DNA of 64,000 nucleotides from Pantanalinema rosaneae (lineage in GTDB: Bacteria > Cyanobacteriota > Cyanobacteriia > Leptolyngbyales > Leptolyngbyaceae). Below the pieces are notes generated by a model. It ran no database searches, had not been told where the DNA came from, and worked only from the letters and a program-made list of their open reading frames with translations. Positions within the stretch are counted from its first letter, which is position 1. Every line of letters begins with the position of its first letter. Of the stretch, positions 27,343-36,729 are shown in pieces. Location of the stretch: positions 1-64,000 of the forward strand of contig NZ_JBLZFZ010000017.1 in the NCBI RefSeq assembly GCF_050753385.1, in the 5' to 3' direction. The translations under genes were made by a program, and so were the position numbers.

Positions 27343-28362
27343 ATGGCTCCCGCAGTGACGATCGAAAAGTTGCAAAAGCGGTATGGCAGCGTTGAAGCGG
27401 TCAAAGATGTCTCGTTACAGATCGAACCGGGCGAAATCTTTGGGTTACTGGGTCCAAATGGCGCTGGCAAAACTACAACGCTGCGGTGTCTGTGTACCTT
27501 GACAGAACCCGACACGGGAAAAATTGAAGTATCCGGAATTTCAGTGCTGAACAATCCCCGATCGGCGCGGCAGCATTTGGGCTATGTGGCGCAAGAAGTC
27601 GCGATCGATAAGGTGTTGACCGGACGCGAACTGCTACAACTGCAAGCGGCTCTATACCATCTGCCTAAAGCGATCGCTCAAGTCCGCATTGATTTGGTGA
27701 TCCAGCGATTGGGGTTAGAGGATTATATTGATAAAAAAAGTGGCACGTACTCTGGGGGGATTCGTAAACGCTTGGACTTAGCGGCTGGATTGCTTCACCA
27801 ACCGGATGTGCTGGTACTGGATGAACCCACCGTTGGCTTGGATATCGAGAGTCGGGTCGCCGTTTGGAACTTTCTGCGCCAAATCCGGGATGAGGGCACA
27901 ACGGTTTTATTGACTAGCCACTATTTGGAAGAAGTCGATGCCCTGGCAGACCGAGTTGCGATTATCGATCAAGGCGTAGTGATTGCGGCGGGCACTCCAT
28001 CCGAACTCAAGGATCAGGTGGGAGGCGATCGTATCACCCTACGGATTCGCGAATTCTCGCCCCTGGACGAAGCTGAACGAGCCAAGCAGTTGTTAGAATC
28101 CCTGCCAACGGTTCAGGAAGTGATCATTAACCATGCCCAGGGCAACTCCCTCAATCTAGTCGTGCAGCCCCAGAGCGATGCCCTGATGACAGTACAACAA
28201 GCGCTTCAAGCGGCGGGATTACCCACCTTTGGCATTGCCCAATCCCGACCCAGTCTGGATGATGTTTATTTAGCGGCTACGGGTCGTACCCTGTTAGATG
28301 CTGAAATTGCGGCAGCCGGGAGCCGGGACGAAAAAGCCGAGCGGAAAAAGAGTATGAGGTAA
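27343..28362 (+). CDS. ABC-2 exporter ATP-binding protein (DrrA-like)
   Basis: 339 residues from ATG 27343, preceded by AGGTGGGG. Nucleotide-binding motifs are complete: Walker A GPNGAGKTT, Q-loop YVAQEVAID, signature YSGGIRKRLDLA, Walker B VLVLDEPTVGLD and the switch histidine in LLTSHYLEEV. The C-terminal extension of about 90 residues is typical of the DrrA/NodI/CcmA-like subgroup. It is paired with an ABC-2 permease 4 bases downstream. This pair often lies next to ctaB in cyanobacteria; the substrate is unknown. Confidence 0.92.
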   Translation: MAPAVTIEKLQKRYGSVEAVKDVSLQIEPGEIFGLLGPNGAGKTTTLRCLCTLTEPDTGKIEVSGISVLNNPRSARQHLGYVAQEVAIDKVLTGRELLQLQAALYHLPKAIAQVRIDLVIQRLGLEDYIDKKSGTYSGGIRKRLDLAAGLLHQPDVLVLDEPTVGLDIESRVAVWNFLRQIRDEGTTVLLTSHYLEEVDALADRVAIIDQGVVIAAGTPSELKDQVGGDRITLRIREFSPLDEAERAKQLLESLPTVQEVIINHAQGNSLNLVVQPQSDALMTVQQALQAAGLPTFGIAQSRPSLDDVYLAATGRTLLDAEIAAAGSRDEKAERKKSMR

Positions 28363-28366
28363 CGCG

Positions 28367-29245
28367 ATGAGTACTACAGTTACGCCATCCAAGCTAAATC
28401 CCACGATCGCCGATGCCACGTTAGCGCCAGCCAGCCCATTAAGTGAGTTTTGGCAGGAAACTAGCGCCCTAACGAAACGGCTGTTTATTCAATTGCAACG
28501 TCGTCCTTCTACCCTGATTGCCGGGATCATTCAACCCTTAATGTGGTTGATTTTATTTGGTGCCCTGTTCCAGAATGCCCCGCAAGACTTGTTTGGCTCT
28601 GATATTCGCTATGGGCAGTTTCTTGGGGCTGGGGTGATCGTCTTTACTGCCTTTGGTGGGGCGTTGAATGCTGGACTGCCAGTGATGTTCGATCGCGAGT
28701 TTGGCTTTTTGAATCGGTTATTAGTCGCCCCCCTAACTTCTCGGTATTCGATCGTCTTAGCTTCCGCCATTTTCATCACCGTCATGAGCCTGATCCAAAC
28801 TACAGCCATCATTGCGATGGGTGCCGCCCTGGGTTCCGGATTACCCAACTTACCGGGATTGCTACTGGTGGGCGCGATCGTCCTACTCCTTGTGGTCGCA
28901 GTGACGGCTCTCAGTTTAGGGCTGGCATTTTCCCTGGCTGGACATATTGAACTGATTGCCGTGATTTTTGTCACCAATTTACCCCTGCTGTTTGCCAGCA
29001 CCGCTTTAGTACCGCTCTCCTTTATGCCCACCTGGTTGCAATGGGTGGCAACGTTGAATCCGCTCAGTTATGCGATCGAGCCAATTCGGTATGTCTACCT
29101 GCATCCCGATTGGTCATTCAGTAGCATCGTCATGCAAGCTCCTTGGGGATCCGTCAGTTTAGGCAGTGCGCTCCTCGTGCTACTGGGATTTGCTGGAGTA
29201 GCGCTGCTCAGCATCCAACCTCGGCTACGCCAAGCGTTTGCTTAA
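28367..29245 (+). CDS. ABC-2 type transporter permease (DrrB-like)
   Basis: 292 residues with a cytosolic N-terminus of about 45 and six membrane helices. The motif GIIQPLMWLILFGALFQ and the large central region ending in TLNPLSYAIEPIRYVYLHPDW mark the ABC-2 family. It begins 4 bases after its ATPase gene. Together they should form a 2+2 exporter for a lipid, polysaccharide or small molecule. The position after ctaAB may mean co-regulation with respiration, but no direct link can be read from the sequence. Confidence 0.92.
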   Translation: MSTTVTPSKLNPTIADATLAPASPLSEFWQETSALTKRLFIQLQRRPSTLIAGIIQPLMWLILFGALFQNAPQDLFGSDIRYGQFLGAGVIVFTAFGGALNAGLPVMFDREFGFLNRLLVAPLTSRYSIVLASAIFITVMSLIQTTAIIAMGAALGSGLPNLPGLLLVGAIVLLLVVAVTALSLGLAFSLAGHIELIAVIFVTNLPLLFASTALVPLSFMPTWLQWVATLNPLSYAIEPIRYVYLHPDWSFSSIVMQAPWGSVSLGSALLVLLGFAGVALLSIQPRLRQAFA

Positions 29246-29338
29246 TTACGGGAGCAAATCAGGAGTGCATTCGTCTGGGCTAAAGAACACGCTAAATTGA
29301 TAATGAACCTACCGTTGGGTTGGAGGAGTTGACCTGAG

Positions 29339-29755
29339 ATGACCATGAAATTAACCACATCAACCGATATCCGTCGATCGACCCTACTGGCGATCGGTCT
29401 GCTAGCAGGGATGGGAGTCAGCCTGGGCATACTCTCTCCGGTCATGGCAAATCCAAACACCCCCCAACCGCTTCAGGACTTCCAAAACCCTGATAAATCC
29501 TCTGACCCCTTTAGCAGTCGAGGGGGACAAAGTGGAGTGATGGATTTTATCCATCGTGCCATGCAGGGGGGTGGTCGCAGCATTGACGAGTTTAGTGCCG
29601 ACCAGGGCGAAAACCTGGATTCCGCCATGACCGAGTTTCGTAAGCAACAACAGGCAGAACTCCGCAAACGGCGGCAGGCTCAGTCTGAGACAACTACTCC
29701 GATTCCTGGGGCTACCCCTGAAGGCAGCGAAGGAACAAGTTCTGTCACCCCTTAA
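29339..29755 (+). CDS. Exported low-complexity hypothetical protein
   Basis: 138 residues from the first of two close ATG codons, with GGAGGAG upstream. A signal peptide is clear (SCTL-free hydrophobic core LLAIGLLAGMGVSLGIL, cleavage near VMANP). The mature chain is hydrophilic and mostly disordered, with a short helix QGVMDFIHRAMQ-like region, a charged KQQQAELRKRRQAQ helix and a Ser/Thr/Pro-rich end. It resembles small exported hypotheticals seen in cyanobacteria; no function is known to me. Confidence 0.7.
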   Translation: MTMKLTTSTDIRRSTLLAIGLLAGMGVSLGILSPVMANPNTPQPLQDFQNPDKSSDPFSSRGGQSGVMDFIHRAMQGGGRSIDEFSADQGENLDSAMTEFRKQQQAELRKRRQAQSETTTPIPGATPEGSEGTSSVTP

Positions 29756-29911
29756 CTCCTGGCAAAAGCCTGGATTTGACCACGGGATTGAGCCAGTATT
29801 GGTGGTAATCTGGAGGATTACGGGGTAATTAGGCTAATATCTTCAGCCCTGTTCTCACCCCGATCGCATCGTTCCTCCTACCGCTTACTGGTTTCAGTTC
29901 CTTTTTGTCCT

Positions 29912-30832
29912 ATGGAAAATTTTCTGCCGATCGCCTACCTGCAAAACCAATTTCTGCCCTTTACAGAGGCTAAAGTTTCTGTCGCTACCCATGCTCTACA
30001 CTACGGTACGGCAGCGTTTGGTGGGTTGCGCGGCATTCCTGACCCCGAAAATCCCCAACGAGTGTTACTGTTTCGCCTTGATCGCCACTGTCAACGGTTA
30101 AGTGCCAGTGCCAAATTGTTGCAATACGAGTTACCTGCCAGTCAAATTCAAGATCTGATTGTTGACTTTGTGCAAAAGAACAAACCCAGCACCTCGTTTT
30201 ACATTCGTCCGTTGGTATACAGTTCTGGTTTAGGCATCTCTCCCCGTTTGCATAACATTGAAAAAGATTTTTTGATTTACGGGCTAGAAATGGCGGATTA
30301 CCTGCCCCCCGGTGGCGTATCCTGCCGGATTAGCTCCTGGTATCGCCAGGAAGATCGGAGTTTTCCGTTGCGGGGCAAAATCAGTGCCGCTTACATCACC
30401 TCATCCCTCGCTAAAACCGAAGCCGTCGCCTCCGGCTTTGATGAAGCCATCATGATGAATTCTCAGGGCAAAGTCAGCGAAGCCTCGGGGATGAATATCT
30501 TTATTGTTCGCAATGGTAATTTAATTACACCGGGATTTGAGCAGGACATTTTAGAGGGAATTACCCGGGATAGTGTGCTGACGATCGCCCGCGAATTCGG
30601 TATCCCCATTCAGGAGCGTCCCGTCGATCACTCGGAACTCCTGATTGCCGATGAAGTGTTTCTCTGTGGCACTGCCGCCAGAATTGCTCCGGTAAAACGG
30701 ATTGAAAATTACGTCCTGCCAGACGATCGCCCCATTACCCAAACCTTACAAACCAAACTGACGGCGATTACCGAAAACCGCGACGATACCTATCGGCAGT
30801 GGGTCTTCCCGATCGAGATTGGGGGCTTCTAG
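29912..30832 (+). CDS. ilvE: Branched-chain amino acid aminotransferase
   Basis: 306 residues, a class IV PLP aminotransferase that carries out the last step of Leu, Ile and Val synthesis and the first of their breakdown. Family marks are HALHYGTAAFGGLRG at the N-terminus, the PLP lysine region GKISAAYITSSLAKTEA, DEAIMMNSQGKVSEASGMNIF and the late VFLCGTAARIAPV. The ATG at 29912 follows a short untranslated stretch. Related D-amino acid aminotransferases and aminodeoxychorismate lyases share the fold, but the length and the motifs favour IlvE. Confidence 0.93.
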   Translation: MENFLPIAYLQNQFLPFTEAKVSVATHALHYGTAAFGGLRGIPDPENPQRVLLFRLDRHCQRLSASAKLLQYELPASQIQDLIVDFVQKNKPSTSFYIRPLVYSSGLGISPRLHNIEKDFLIYGLEMADYLPPGGVSCRISSWYRQEDRSFPLRGKISAAYITSSLAKTEAVASGFDEAIMMNSQGKVSEASGMNIFIVRNGNLITPGFEQDILEGITRDSVLTIAREFGIPIQERPVDHSELLIADEVFLCGTAARIAPVKRIENYVLPDDRPITQTLQTKLTAITENRDDTYRQWVFPIEIGGF

Positions 30833-30882
30833 ACCAGGCAAGCGTTAGCGCGATCGAGGGAACAGGCTATCCCTCAGAATGG

Positions 30883-32052
30883 TTACAGATCCTCAGGATA
30901 TCTCCTTCCACTGTCAGCCGCTCCCTTCAGGATGGGATTAGCCGGTGGAGAGGTATCGCCATAGGACTCGGAGGCAGTCGGAGCATGGTTAGAAATGACG
31001 CTTGCCTCTGCCAGTTGCTTTGGACGTAGATACAGGTTATCTAGTAACACCCCCGCTCCAGCAATCCAGGGCGGCACAATCAATGCTCCCAACACCCCTA
31101 ATACTTGAGTGCCACCCAACACGGCTAAAAATACATAAAGCGGATGCAGCTTAACTGATGACCCAATCACCAGGGGGGTGAGAATATTACCCTCCAGGTT
31201 TTGCACAATCACAAACAGCAGTAGCACCCATAACCAGGTCAATCCTCCGGTAGCTAGCCCCACAATTAAGGCAGGAATCGCCCCAACAACAGGACCAACC
31301 AACGGCACCAAATTGGCAAATCCCGCAATTACCCCCAGTGCCAGGGCAAACTCTGATAGCCCCAAAAACTTTAGCCCAACCGTAATTACCACCCCTAGGA
31401 TCAGGGAAACAATCACGCGTCCGGCGATAAAGCCGCCCATCCGTTCGCTCACGGGCTTCACCTGTTCTAGCAACCGTTCGTTCCAGGGATAGGGAAATAG
31501 CTCGACCAGTTGGGCGATCAGGACTTTGCTGCTGGTCACCATGTAGGCAGACAATAGCAACACCAGAATGCCGCTAAAGACCACCCAAACGACTCCTCGG
31601 GTCAAGTCATACGATCGCAGTACCACCTGCCGACTGGAACGAATTGCCCAGTTAGTTAAATCCTGGGGATTGAGAATTTTGGCTAATAAATCAGGCTGAC
31701 TGGTATTCACCTGACTGGTGACATCTTGAAGCCAAAGGTACAGACTTTCGGAATAGGCAGGTAGGCTACTGATCAAGCGTTGGGTTTGCTGCACCACCGT
31801 GGGCCCAATCAGCAACCCTAAGCCGACAAACCCCCCGATCGACACCAGATAAATCGTCACTACGGCAAGCCAGCGAGGAATGCGAAGGTTTTCCGCCCAA
31901 TCGACGATCGGGGCGATCGAGGAGGCAAGTACCACAGAAACCATCACCACAATGACGAGTTCCCGGAGTTGCCAGAGCATCACCAGCAGCACTACCGCCA
32001 GTAGGGCGCTAACAATGGTAGAGAGAGAAATTGTAATGCGCTGTTCGGACAT
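30883..32052 (-). CDS. AI-2E family transporter (PerM-like)
   Basis: 389 residues. It has the domain order of the family: two N-terminal helices, a cytosolic helical region (about 80-140) and five or so further helices, with the signature ANLVPLVGPVVGAIPALIVG and NLEGNILTPLVIGSSVKLHPL near the C-terminus. Members export quorum signal AI-2 or act as Na+/H+ antiporters; many are uncharacterised, and signal export should not be assumed in a cyanobacterium. The C-terminal 40 residues are disordered. It lies downstream of cysS on the same strand. Confidence 0.88.
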   Translation of the reverse strand: MSEQRITISLSTIVSALLAVVLLVMLWQLRELVIVVMVSVVLASSIAPIVDWAENLRIPRWLAVVTIYLVSIGGFVGLGLLIGPTVVQQTQRLISSLPAYSESLYLWLQDVTSQVNTSQPDLLAKILNPQDLTNWAIRSSRQVVLRSYDLTRGVVWVVFSGILVLLLSAYMVTSSKVLIAQLVELFPYPWNERLLEQVKPVSERMGGFIAGRVIVSLILGVVITVGLKFLGLSEFALALGVIAGFANLVPLVGPVVGAIPALIVGLATGGLTWLWVLLLFVIVQNLEGNILTPLVIGSSVKLHPLYVFLAVLGGTQVLGVLGALIVPPWIAGAGVLLDNLYLRPKQLAEASVISNHAPTASESYGDTSPPANPILKGAADSGRRYPEDL

Positions 32053-32115
32053 AAATAGAAAAAGTAAGCGGCAACGGGGAAGGGCTAGAAAGATTTTAGC
32101 CCCTATCGCTCTACC

Positions 32116-33579
32116 CTAATGGCGATGCCAACGAGTCTCACCTCCCGGTTGGTCGATTAAGGTAATTCCCTGGGCTTGCAGTTCGTTACGAATGCGATCG
32201 CCTTCCGCAAAATTCTTGGCTTTCCGGGCGGCTTGCCGTTGTTGAATCAACGCCTCAATCTCGGCTTCACTCAGACCAGTCGCGACACTGCTATCACTGC
32301 TAACCTCTGTCAATTCCGGATCCGACACGCTACTGACCTCCAGACCCAGTACCTGACCAAGACACAGGAGTGTTTGCCATTTTGGTTGAAGGTGTTCAAC
32401 GGGTAGGTCAGACTGCCCGGTATGCACCAATACATTGCCTGTCCGGCGTAAATCCTTGGCTAATTCAAACAACACTGCAATGGCAATGGGAGTATTGAAG
32501 TCATCATCCATCGCGGTATTAAACCGATCAACACTTGTTTGATCAAGAGTATCTAGATCAGACCAACCGGGCAACTGTTCAAAGTTCACCCGATATTTCA
32601 GAGCTTCCTTCAGCGTATTCCAGCCATTTTCCGCCGCCGAAATTGCCTCCTCCGTAAAGTCGATCGGACTCCGATAGTGGGCTTGCAGGACAAACAACCG
32701 CACCACCATCGGATCGGTGGTTTCCAGTAATGAGCGAATTGTGGTGAAATTCTTCAGGGACTTGGACATTTTATCGCCGCGAATTTTCACAAACCCGTTA
32801 TGCATCCAGACGTTCGCTAAGGGTTGGGATAATGCCGCTTCGGATTGAGCAATCTCATTTTCATGATGGGGGAAGACCAGATCCTCACCCCCACAATGAA
32901 TATCAATGCGATCGCCTAACCACTCCCGTACCATTGCCGAGCATTCAATATGCCAGCCCGGACGACCTTTACCCCAGGGCGAATCCCATTCCGGTTCACC
33001 GGGTTTTGCCGCTTTCCACAAGGCAAAATCTAACGGATGGCGTTTCTTGGCGACCGCCTCAGACTCTAGCCGTTCACTGGCTCCCGCTTCCATTTGCTCT
33101 AGCTTCCGTCCCGATAACTTACCGTAGTCCGGGAAGCGCTCTACCGCATAATAAACATCCCCAGCAACGGCATAGGCATAGCCGCGATCGATCAAGGTTT
33201 TAATCAACTCGATCATTTGGGGAATCACATCAGTAGCTTTGGGATAGGCATCGGCAGGCAAAATATTCAGCCGCCCCATGTCTTCCTGATACGCTTCGAT
33301 GTATTTGCGGGTGATCTCCTGCCAGGGCAGATTTTCTTCCTGCGATCGCCGAATAATCTTGTCATCAATATCCGTAAAGTTCTGGACGTACTGCACTTGA
33401 TAGCCGCGCCATTGTAGGTAACGTCGCACCGTATCCCAAACGATATAAGAGCGGGCATGACCCAAATGGCAATAGTCGTACACCGTCACCCCGCAGCAAT
33501 ACATCCGGACGGTTCCGGCGGCGATCGGTTCAAACGGTTTCTTGTCGCGGGTGAGTGTGTTGTAAATAGTCAGGGTCAT
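32116..33579 (-). CDS. cysS: Cysteinyl-tRNA synthetase
   Basis: 487 residues from ATG 33579 (MTLTIYNTLT); a longer frame adds 23 atypical residues and is not favoured. Class I synthetase charging tRNA-Cys. The zinc/ATP-site CCGVTVYDYCHLGHARS (HIGH form) and KMSKSLKN are both present, as are the zinc ligands in HIECSAM and HHENE. The C-terminal domain has an Asp-rich hinge then a helix with QARKAKNFAEGDRIRNEL, the standard ending. The AI-2E gene follows on the same strand after about 60 bases. Confidence 0.97.
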   Translation of the reverse strand: MTLTIYNTLTRDKKPFEPIAAGTVRMYCCGVTVYDYCHLGHARSYIVWDTVRRYLQWRGYQVQYVQNFTDIDDKIIRRSQEENLPWQEITRKYIEAYQEDMGRLNILPADAYPKATDVIPQMIELIKTLIDRGYAYAVAGDVYYAVERFPDYGKLSGRKLEQMEAGASERLESEAVAKKRHPLDFALWKAAKPGEPEWDSPWGKGRPGWHIECSAMVREWLGDRIDIHCGGEDLVFPHHENEIAQSEAALSQPLANVWMHNGFVKIRGDKMSKSLKNFTTIRSLLETTDPMVVRLFVLQAHYRSPIDFTEEAISAAENGWNTLKEALKYRVNFEQLPGWSDLDTLDQTSVDRFNTAMDDDFNTPIAIAVLFELAKDLRRTGNVLVHTGQSDLPVEHLQPKWQTLLCLGQVLGLEVSSVSDPELTEVSSDSSVATGLSEAEIEALIQQRQAARKAKNFAEGDRIRNELQAQGITLIDQPGGETRWHRH

Positions 33580-33704
33580 ACAATTCGGAGCACCAAGTAC
33601 AGATTGGCAATGGTAAGGTAGGGGTATGCAGGAGGTATATCCCCTCATGGGGCGATCGTACTCCCTCCCAACTCATATTCTCTGACGTTTCGGACAACCG
33701 CGCT

Positions 33705-34850
33705 ATGCAGTCAGCAGCAGTCGATTCTTCCACAATGGAAGCTCCCAAGGTTGGCTTACCTGTCACTATCATTACAGGCTTTTTAGGGAGCGGCAAAACT
33801 ACTCTGCTTAACCATATTCTGACCAATCAGCAGGGAGTCAAGACCGCTGTTTTAGTCAACGAATTTGGCGAAATTGGCATCGATAATGAGTTAATTATCA
33901 CCACCGAAGACGACATGGTGGAACTCAGTAATGGCTGTATTTGCTGCACGATCAATAATGATCTGGTCAATGCTGTCTATAAAGTTCTGGAGCGTAAGGA
34001 TGCCGTAGATTATCTGGTGGTCGAAACCACAGGACTTGCCGATCCACTACCTGTCGCCTTGACATTTTTGGGCACAGAATTACGGGATATGACCCGGCTA
34101 GACTCGATTATTACCGTAGTCGATGCCGAAAACTTTAGTCTGGATTTATTCAACAGTCAGGCAGCATTGAGCCAGATTACCTACGGAGATATCATTCTGC
34201 TGAATAAAGCCGATCTGGTTGATGAGGCTGTCCTGGATTCGCTGGAAGTCCGCATCCGGGATATGAAAGAAGGCGCTAGAATTCTCCGCACCGTGAAAGG
34301 GCAAGTGCCCTTGGGGATGCTCCTGAGTGTAGGGCTATTTGAGTCAGATCAGTATTTTGATACTGAGGCCGAAGCGGATGATCATGATCATCACCATCAC
34401 CACGATCATGACCATCACGAGCATGATGATCATTTCGCCTGCGATCATGATCATGGGCAGTGTGTTCACGATCATGACCATGACCACCACCATCATGATC
34501 ACCACCATCACCACCACTCCAATCACCTGGAAAATGATGGTTTTACCTCAATTTCCTTCCAGAGCGATAAACCCTTTGATATTAAGAGATTCCAGCATTT
34601 TCTCGATCACCAACTGCCGGTCAATGTCTTTCGGGCAAAGGGTATCCTCTGGTTCAAAGAAAGTCCCAAGCGCCATATCTTTCACCTCAGCGGCAAGCGG
34701 TTTTCCCTGGATGATACCGAGTGGAAAGATACTCCCAAAAACCAGTTAGTCCTGATTGGTCAGGATTTAGACCACAGCAAACTGCGGGAACAACTGGAAC
34801 ACTGTCTCACCCTGCCAGCCGAACACCGGGGTAAAGGATTCGGGCGGTAG
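33705..34850 (+). CDS. CobW/ZNG-family GTPase with histidine-rich metal loop
   Basis: 381 residues. A G3E GTPase of the CobW/YeiR/ZNG1 class, which delivers metal (often zinc or cobalt) to client proteins. Motifs are Walker A GFLGSGKTT (25-33), the metal site GCICC (77-81), ETTG (107-110) and NKAD (167-170). The C-terminal CobW_C domain follows about residue 275. Between them a 49-residue stretch (226-274, DNA about 34380-34526) is almost wholly His and Asp, well suited to hold several metal ions. A ferredoxin-like gene follows 8 bases on. No Zur-box-like site was seen upstream. Confidence 0.92.
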   Translation: MQSAAVDSSTMEAPKVGLPVTIITGFLGSGKTTLLNHILTNQQGVKTAVLVNEFGEIGIDNELIITTEDDMVELSNGCICCTINNDLVNAVYKVLERKDAVDYLVVETTGLADPLPVALTFLGTELRDMTRLDSIITVVDAENFSLDLFNSQAALSQITYGDIILLNKADLVDEAVLDSLEVRIRDMKEGARILRTVKGQVPLGMLLSVGLFESDQYFDTEAEADDHDHHHHHDHDHHEHDDHFACDHDHGQCVHDHDHDHHHHDHHHHHHSNHLENDGFTSISFQSDKPFDIKRFQHFLDHQLPVNVFRAKGILWFKESPKRHIFHLSGKRFSLDDTEWKDTPKNQLVLIGQDLDHSKLREQLEHCLTLPAEHRGKGFGR

Positions 34851-34858
34851 GATCACTT

Positions 34859-35146
34859 GTGAATCCCGATCGCCAGGTGATCGTCTGCCAGTACATTAAC
34901 TGCCGTAACAACGGTTCAGAGCAAGTGCTGGCAGCATTCCAGTTACAGGCAATTCCTGAGGTGACCGTGGTTGCCAGTGGTTGTCAGGGACAATGCAATA
35001 TGGGGCCCACGGTGCGTGTATTACCCGATGAAATCTGGTACTGCCGCGTCCAGCCTGAGGATGTTTCAGCGATCGTCACTCAACATTTGCAAGCCGGTCA
35101 ACCCGTCGATCGCCTGTTACATCCTCGTTTTCATCCCCGTCCTTAA
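34859..35146 (+). CDS. Thioredoxin-like [2Fe-2S] ferredoxin
   Basis: 95 residues from GTG 34859. The cluster cysteines follow the CxxxxC...CxxxC rule of thioredoxin-like ferredoxins: C10 and C15 in VCQYINC, C43 and C47 in SGCQGQCNMGP, then a conserved PTVRVLPDEIWYCRV strand. Such proteins transfer electrons or act as iron-sulphur sensors or storage. The close spacing to the CobW-like gene suggests joint expression and perhaps metal or cluster handling. Its stop overlaps the convergent radical SAM gene by 4 bases. Confidence 0.9.
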   Translation: MNPDRQVIVCQYINCRNNGSEQVLAAFQLQAIPEVTVVASGCQGQCNMGPTVRVLPDEIWYCRVQPEDVSAIVTQHLQAGQPVDRLLHPRFHPRP

Positions 35147-35784
35147 AGCGATCGCTCTAATTCACCCTCGGGCAACTGTCCCCGGTACCCCGTAATAATG
35201 CGGCTGCCATCCTTAAGGATATGAATTTCTACCTGATCACTTGCCCAGGTAATGTTATCCTGAAACGCTGGATTAAACACATGCACTCGTTGGTTCGTTG
35301 ATGACACTGGGGAATCGGGTGAGTTGACGGCAAGCGCTTCCACATACGCCCCATCAATCAAAATATCGAGTTGGTCGAGTAAGTCTTGGGCTCCGGCGGG
35401 GGCATAGTCACCTTGCAATTGTTCTAACGTAAATCCCGTAAACGACATAACGTTTAAGCCTGCTGCTTTGACTTTGCGGGCTAAACTGGCTAAGGCAGGA
35501 GCCTGCCAAAACGGTTCCCCCCCCGAAAAGGTGACTCCCTCATTGCGAGAATTCTCCAGAATGCGATCGACGAGGGTATCCACTGCCACCAGTTCCTTAA
35601 TCTCAAACGACCAGGACTCCGGATTAAAGCACCCGGTACATTCCCGCAAACAGCCCTGTACCCAAATCACCGCTCGACAACCGGGCCCATTCACTTCCGA
35701 CTCATCCACATAGCCCATAATATTCAGGTAGCCCGGGGGAATCTCTAAGAGGGACAGATAAGGATTCACTTTAGGGGTTGACAT
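35143..35784 (-). CDS. NrdG-like radical SAM activating protein
   Basis: 213 residues from ATG 35784, preceded by AAGGAG. The cluster motif is CLRECTGC (CxxxCxxC), followed by GVTFSGGEPF with the SAM-contacting GGEP, as in anaerobic ribonucleotide reductase or pyruvate-formate-lyase activases. No glycyl-radical partner is in the window. Single-cluster 4Fe-4S homologues of this type are annotated in many cyanobacteria without a known client. It begins 13 bases after the other radical SAM gene and should share its transcript. Confidence 0.85.
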   Translation of the reverse strand: MSTPKVNPYLSLLEIPPGYLNIMGYVDESEVNGPGCRAVIWVQGCLRECTGCFNPESWSFEIKELVAVDTLVDRILENSRNEGVTFSGGEPFWQAPALASLARKVKAAGLNVMSFTGFTLEQLQGDYAPAGAQDLLDQLDILIDGAYVEALAVNSPDSPVSSTNQRVHVFNPAFQDNITWASDQVEIHILKDGSRIITGYRGQLPEGELERSL

Positions 35785-35797
35785 GGATAGCACTCCT

Positions 35798-36658
35798 TTA
35801 ACTATTAATCGCCCAACGCACAGGAATTTGGGTTTCTTGATAAATGCGATCGCCGAATTCCCGTAACACTTGTGTACTGACTGGCTGAAATGACTGCACC
35901 GGGTAGCAGAATTCCGTTACCTGATTGCTACGGGCATCGACTTGATGCCCTAGAGGTCGGGGACGGGTGGGAGTATTCAGTTGAATTTCATTCGGAGCTA
36001 ATTCCCGCATCAACCGAATATATTCACTCTGGTTATAGTCACTCCAGGCAGACAGCATCATCGTTTGAATCGCGAGATACCCCTGATACTGATGGCGAAA
36101 CTCCTCAATCCCTAGCCACAGTTCTAATAAATCCATCTCTGGTAGCGGGCGATTCACCCAGCGAAATTGTTCCGCTGAAATCGCATCCACTTTAACCACC
36201 ACTTGATCCGCGATCGCCAATTCCGCTCGCACATCCGGATCATGCAGCAATGTGCCATTCGTTAGCACAATCACCGGCTTGCTAATTAATGCCTTAATCG
36301 CCGACAAAATTGTCCCCAGGTTAAGCGCCAGAGTCGGTTCACCACTGCCACTCAGGGTGACTACATCCACATGATGCCAGGGCGCATGAAACTGGAGATC
36401 CCACAAAATTCGAGCGGTGGATACAAAAATCTGACGGTCACAGGACTTTTGATCAATGCCACCTAACTGGCAGTATACGCAGTCAAACGGACAGGTAGAC
36501 GTAAACCCGATTGGATCAATCCCCAGCGATCGCCCAAACCGCCATGATTCCACCGGTCCATATACCGGACTCAGACAAGCTTCGATCGGGACACTATATG
36601 AAGTAGTTGATGAAGACAATGCTCCCTCCCGGTGCAAGTCCTGAAACGCCTTGATCAA
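35798..36658 (-). CDS. TYW1-like (COG0731) radical SAM protein
   Basis: 286 residues, from TTG 36658 for want of an ATG. The radical SAM motif is CPFDCVYCQLG, and STSGSGEPTLAL-like residues (VTLSGSGEPT) and VLTNGTLL follow as in the class of wyosine-synthase relatives in COG0731. Bacterial members lack a proven substrate. The N-terminal VYGPVESWRFGRSLGID segment is typical. It is first in a leftward pair with the NrdG-like gene. Confidence is high for the superfamily and low for the reaction. Confidence 0.82.
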   Translation of the reverse strand: MIKAFQDLHREGALSSSTTSYSVPIEACLSPVYGPVESWRFGRSLGIDPIGFTSTCPFDCVYCQLGGIDQKSCDRQIFVSTARILWDLQFHAPWHHVDVVTLSGSGEPTLALNLGTILSAIKALISKPVIVLTNGTLLHDPDVRAELAIADQVVVKVDAISAEQFRWVNRPLPEMDLLELWLGIEEFRHQYQGYLAIQTMMLSAWSDYNQSEYIRLMRELAPNEIQLNTPTRPRPLGHQVDARSNQVTEFCYPVQSFQPVSTQVLREFGDRIYQETQIPVRWAINS

Positions 36659-36729
36659 GTTACTAACTTAAAATTGTGAGGAACTTATGAGGGAGAGAGG
36701 GAGCAGTGGGAAAAGCGAGGCTGGCAGAG

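Noticed and set aside
34344..34526. Met/Ile/Val-rich frame opposite the His-rich loop
   Set aside because: It is a by-product of the His/Asp codon repeats on the other strand.
34380..34526. Possible tandem DNA repeat
   Set aside because: The repetition of CAT/CAC/GAT follows from the His/Asp protein sequence and has no fixed period.
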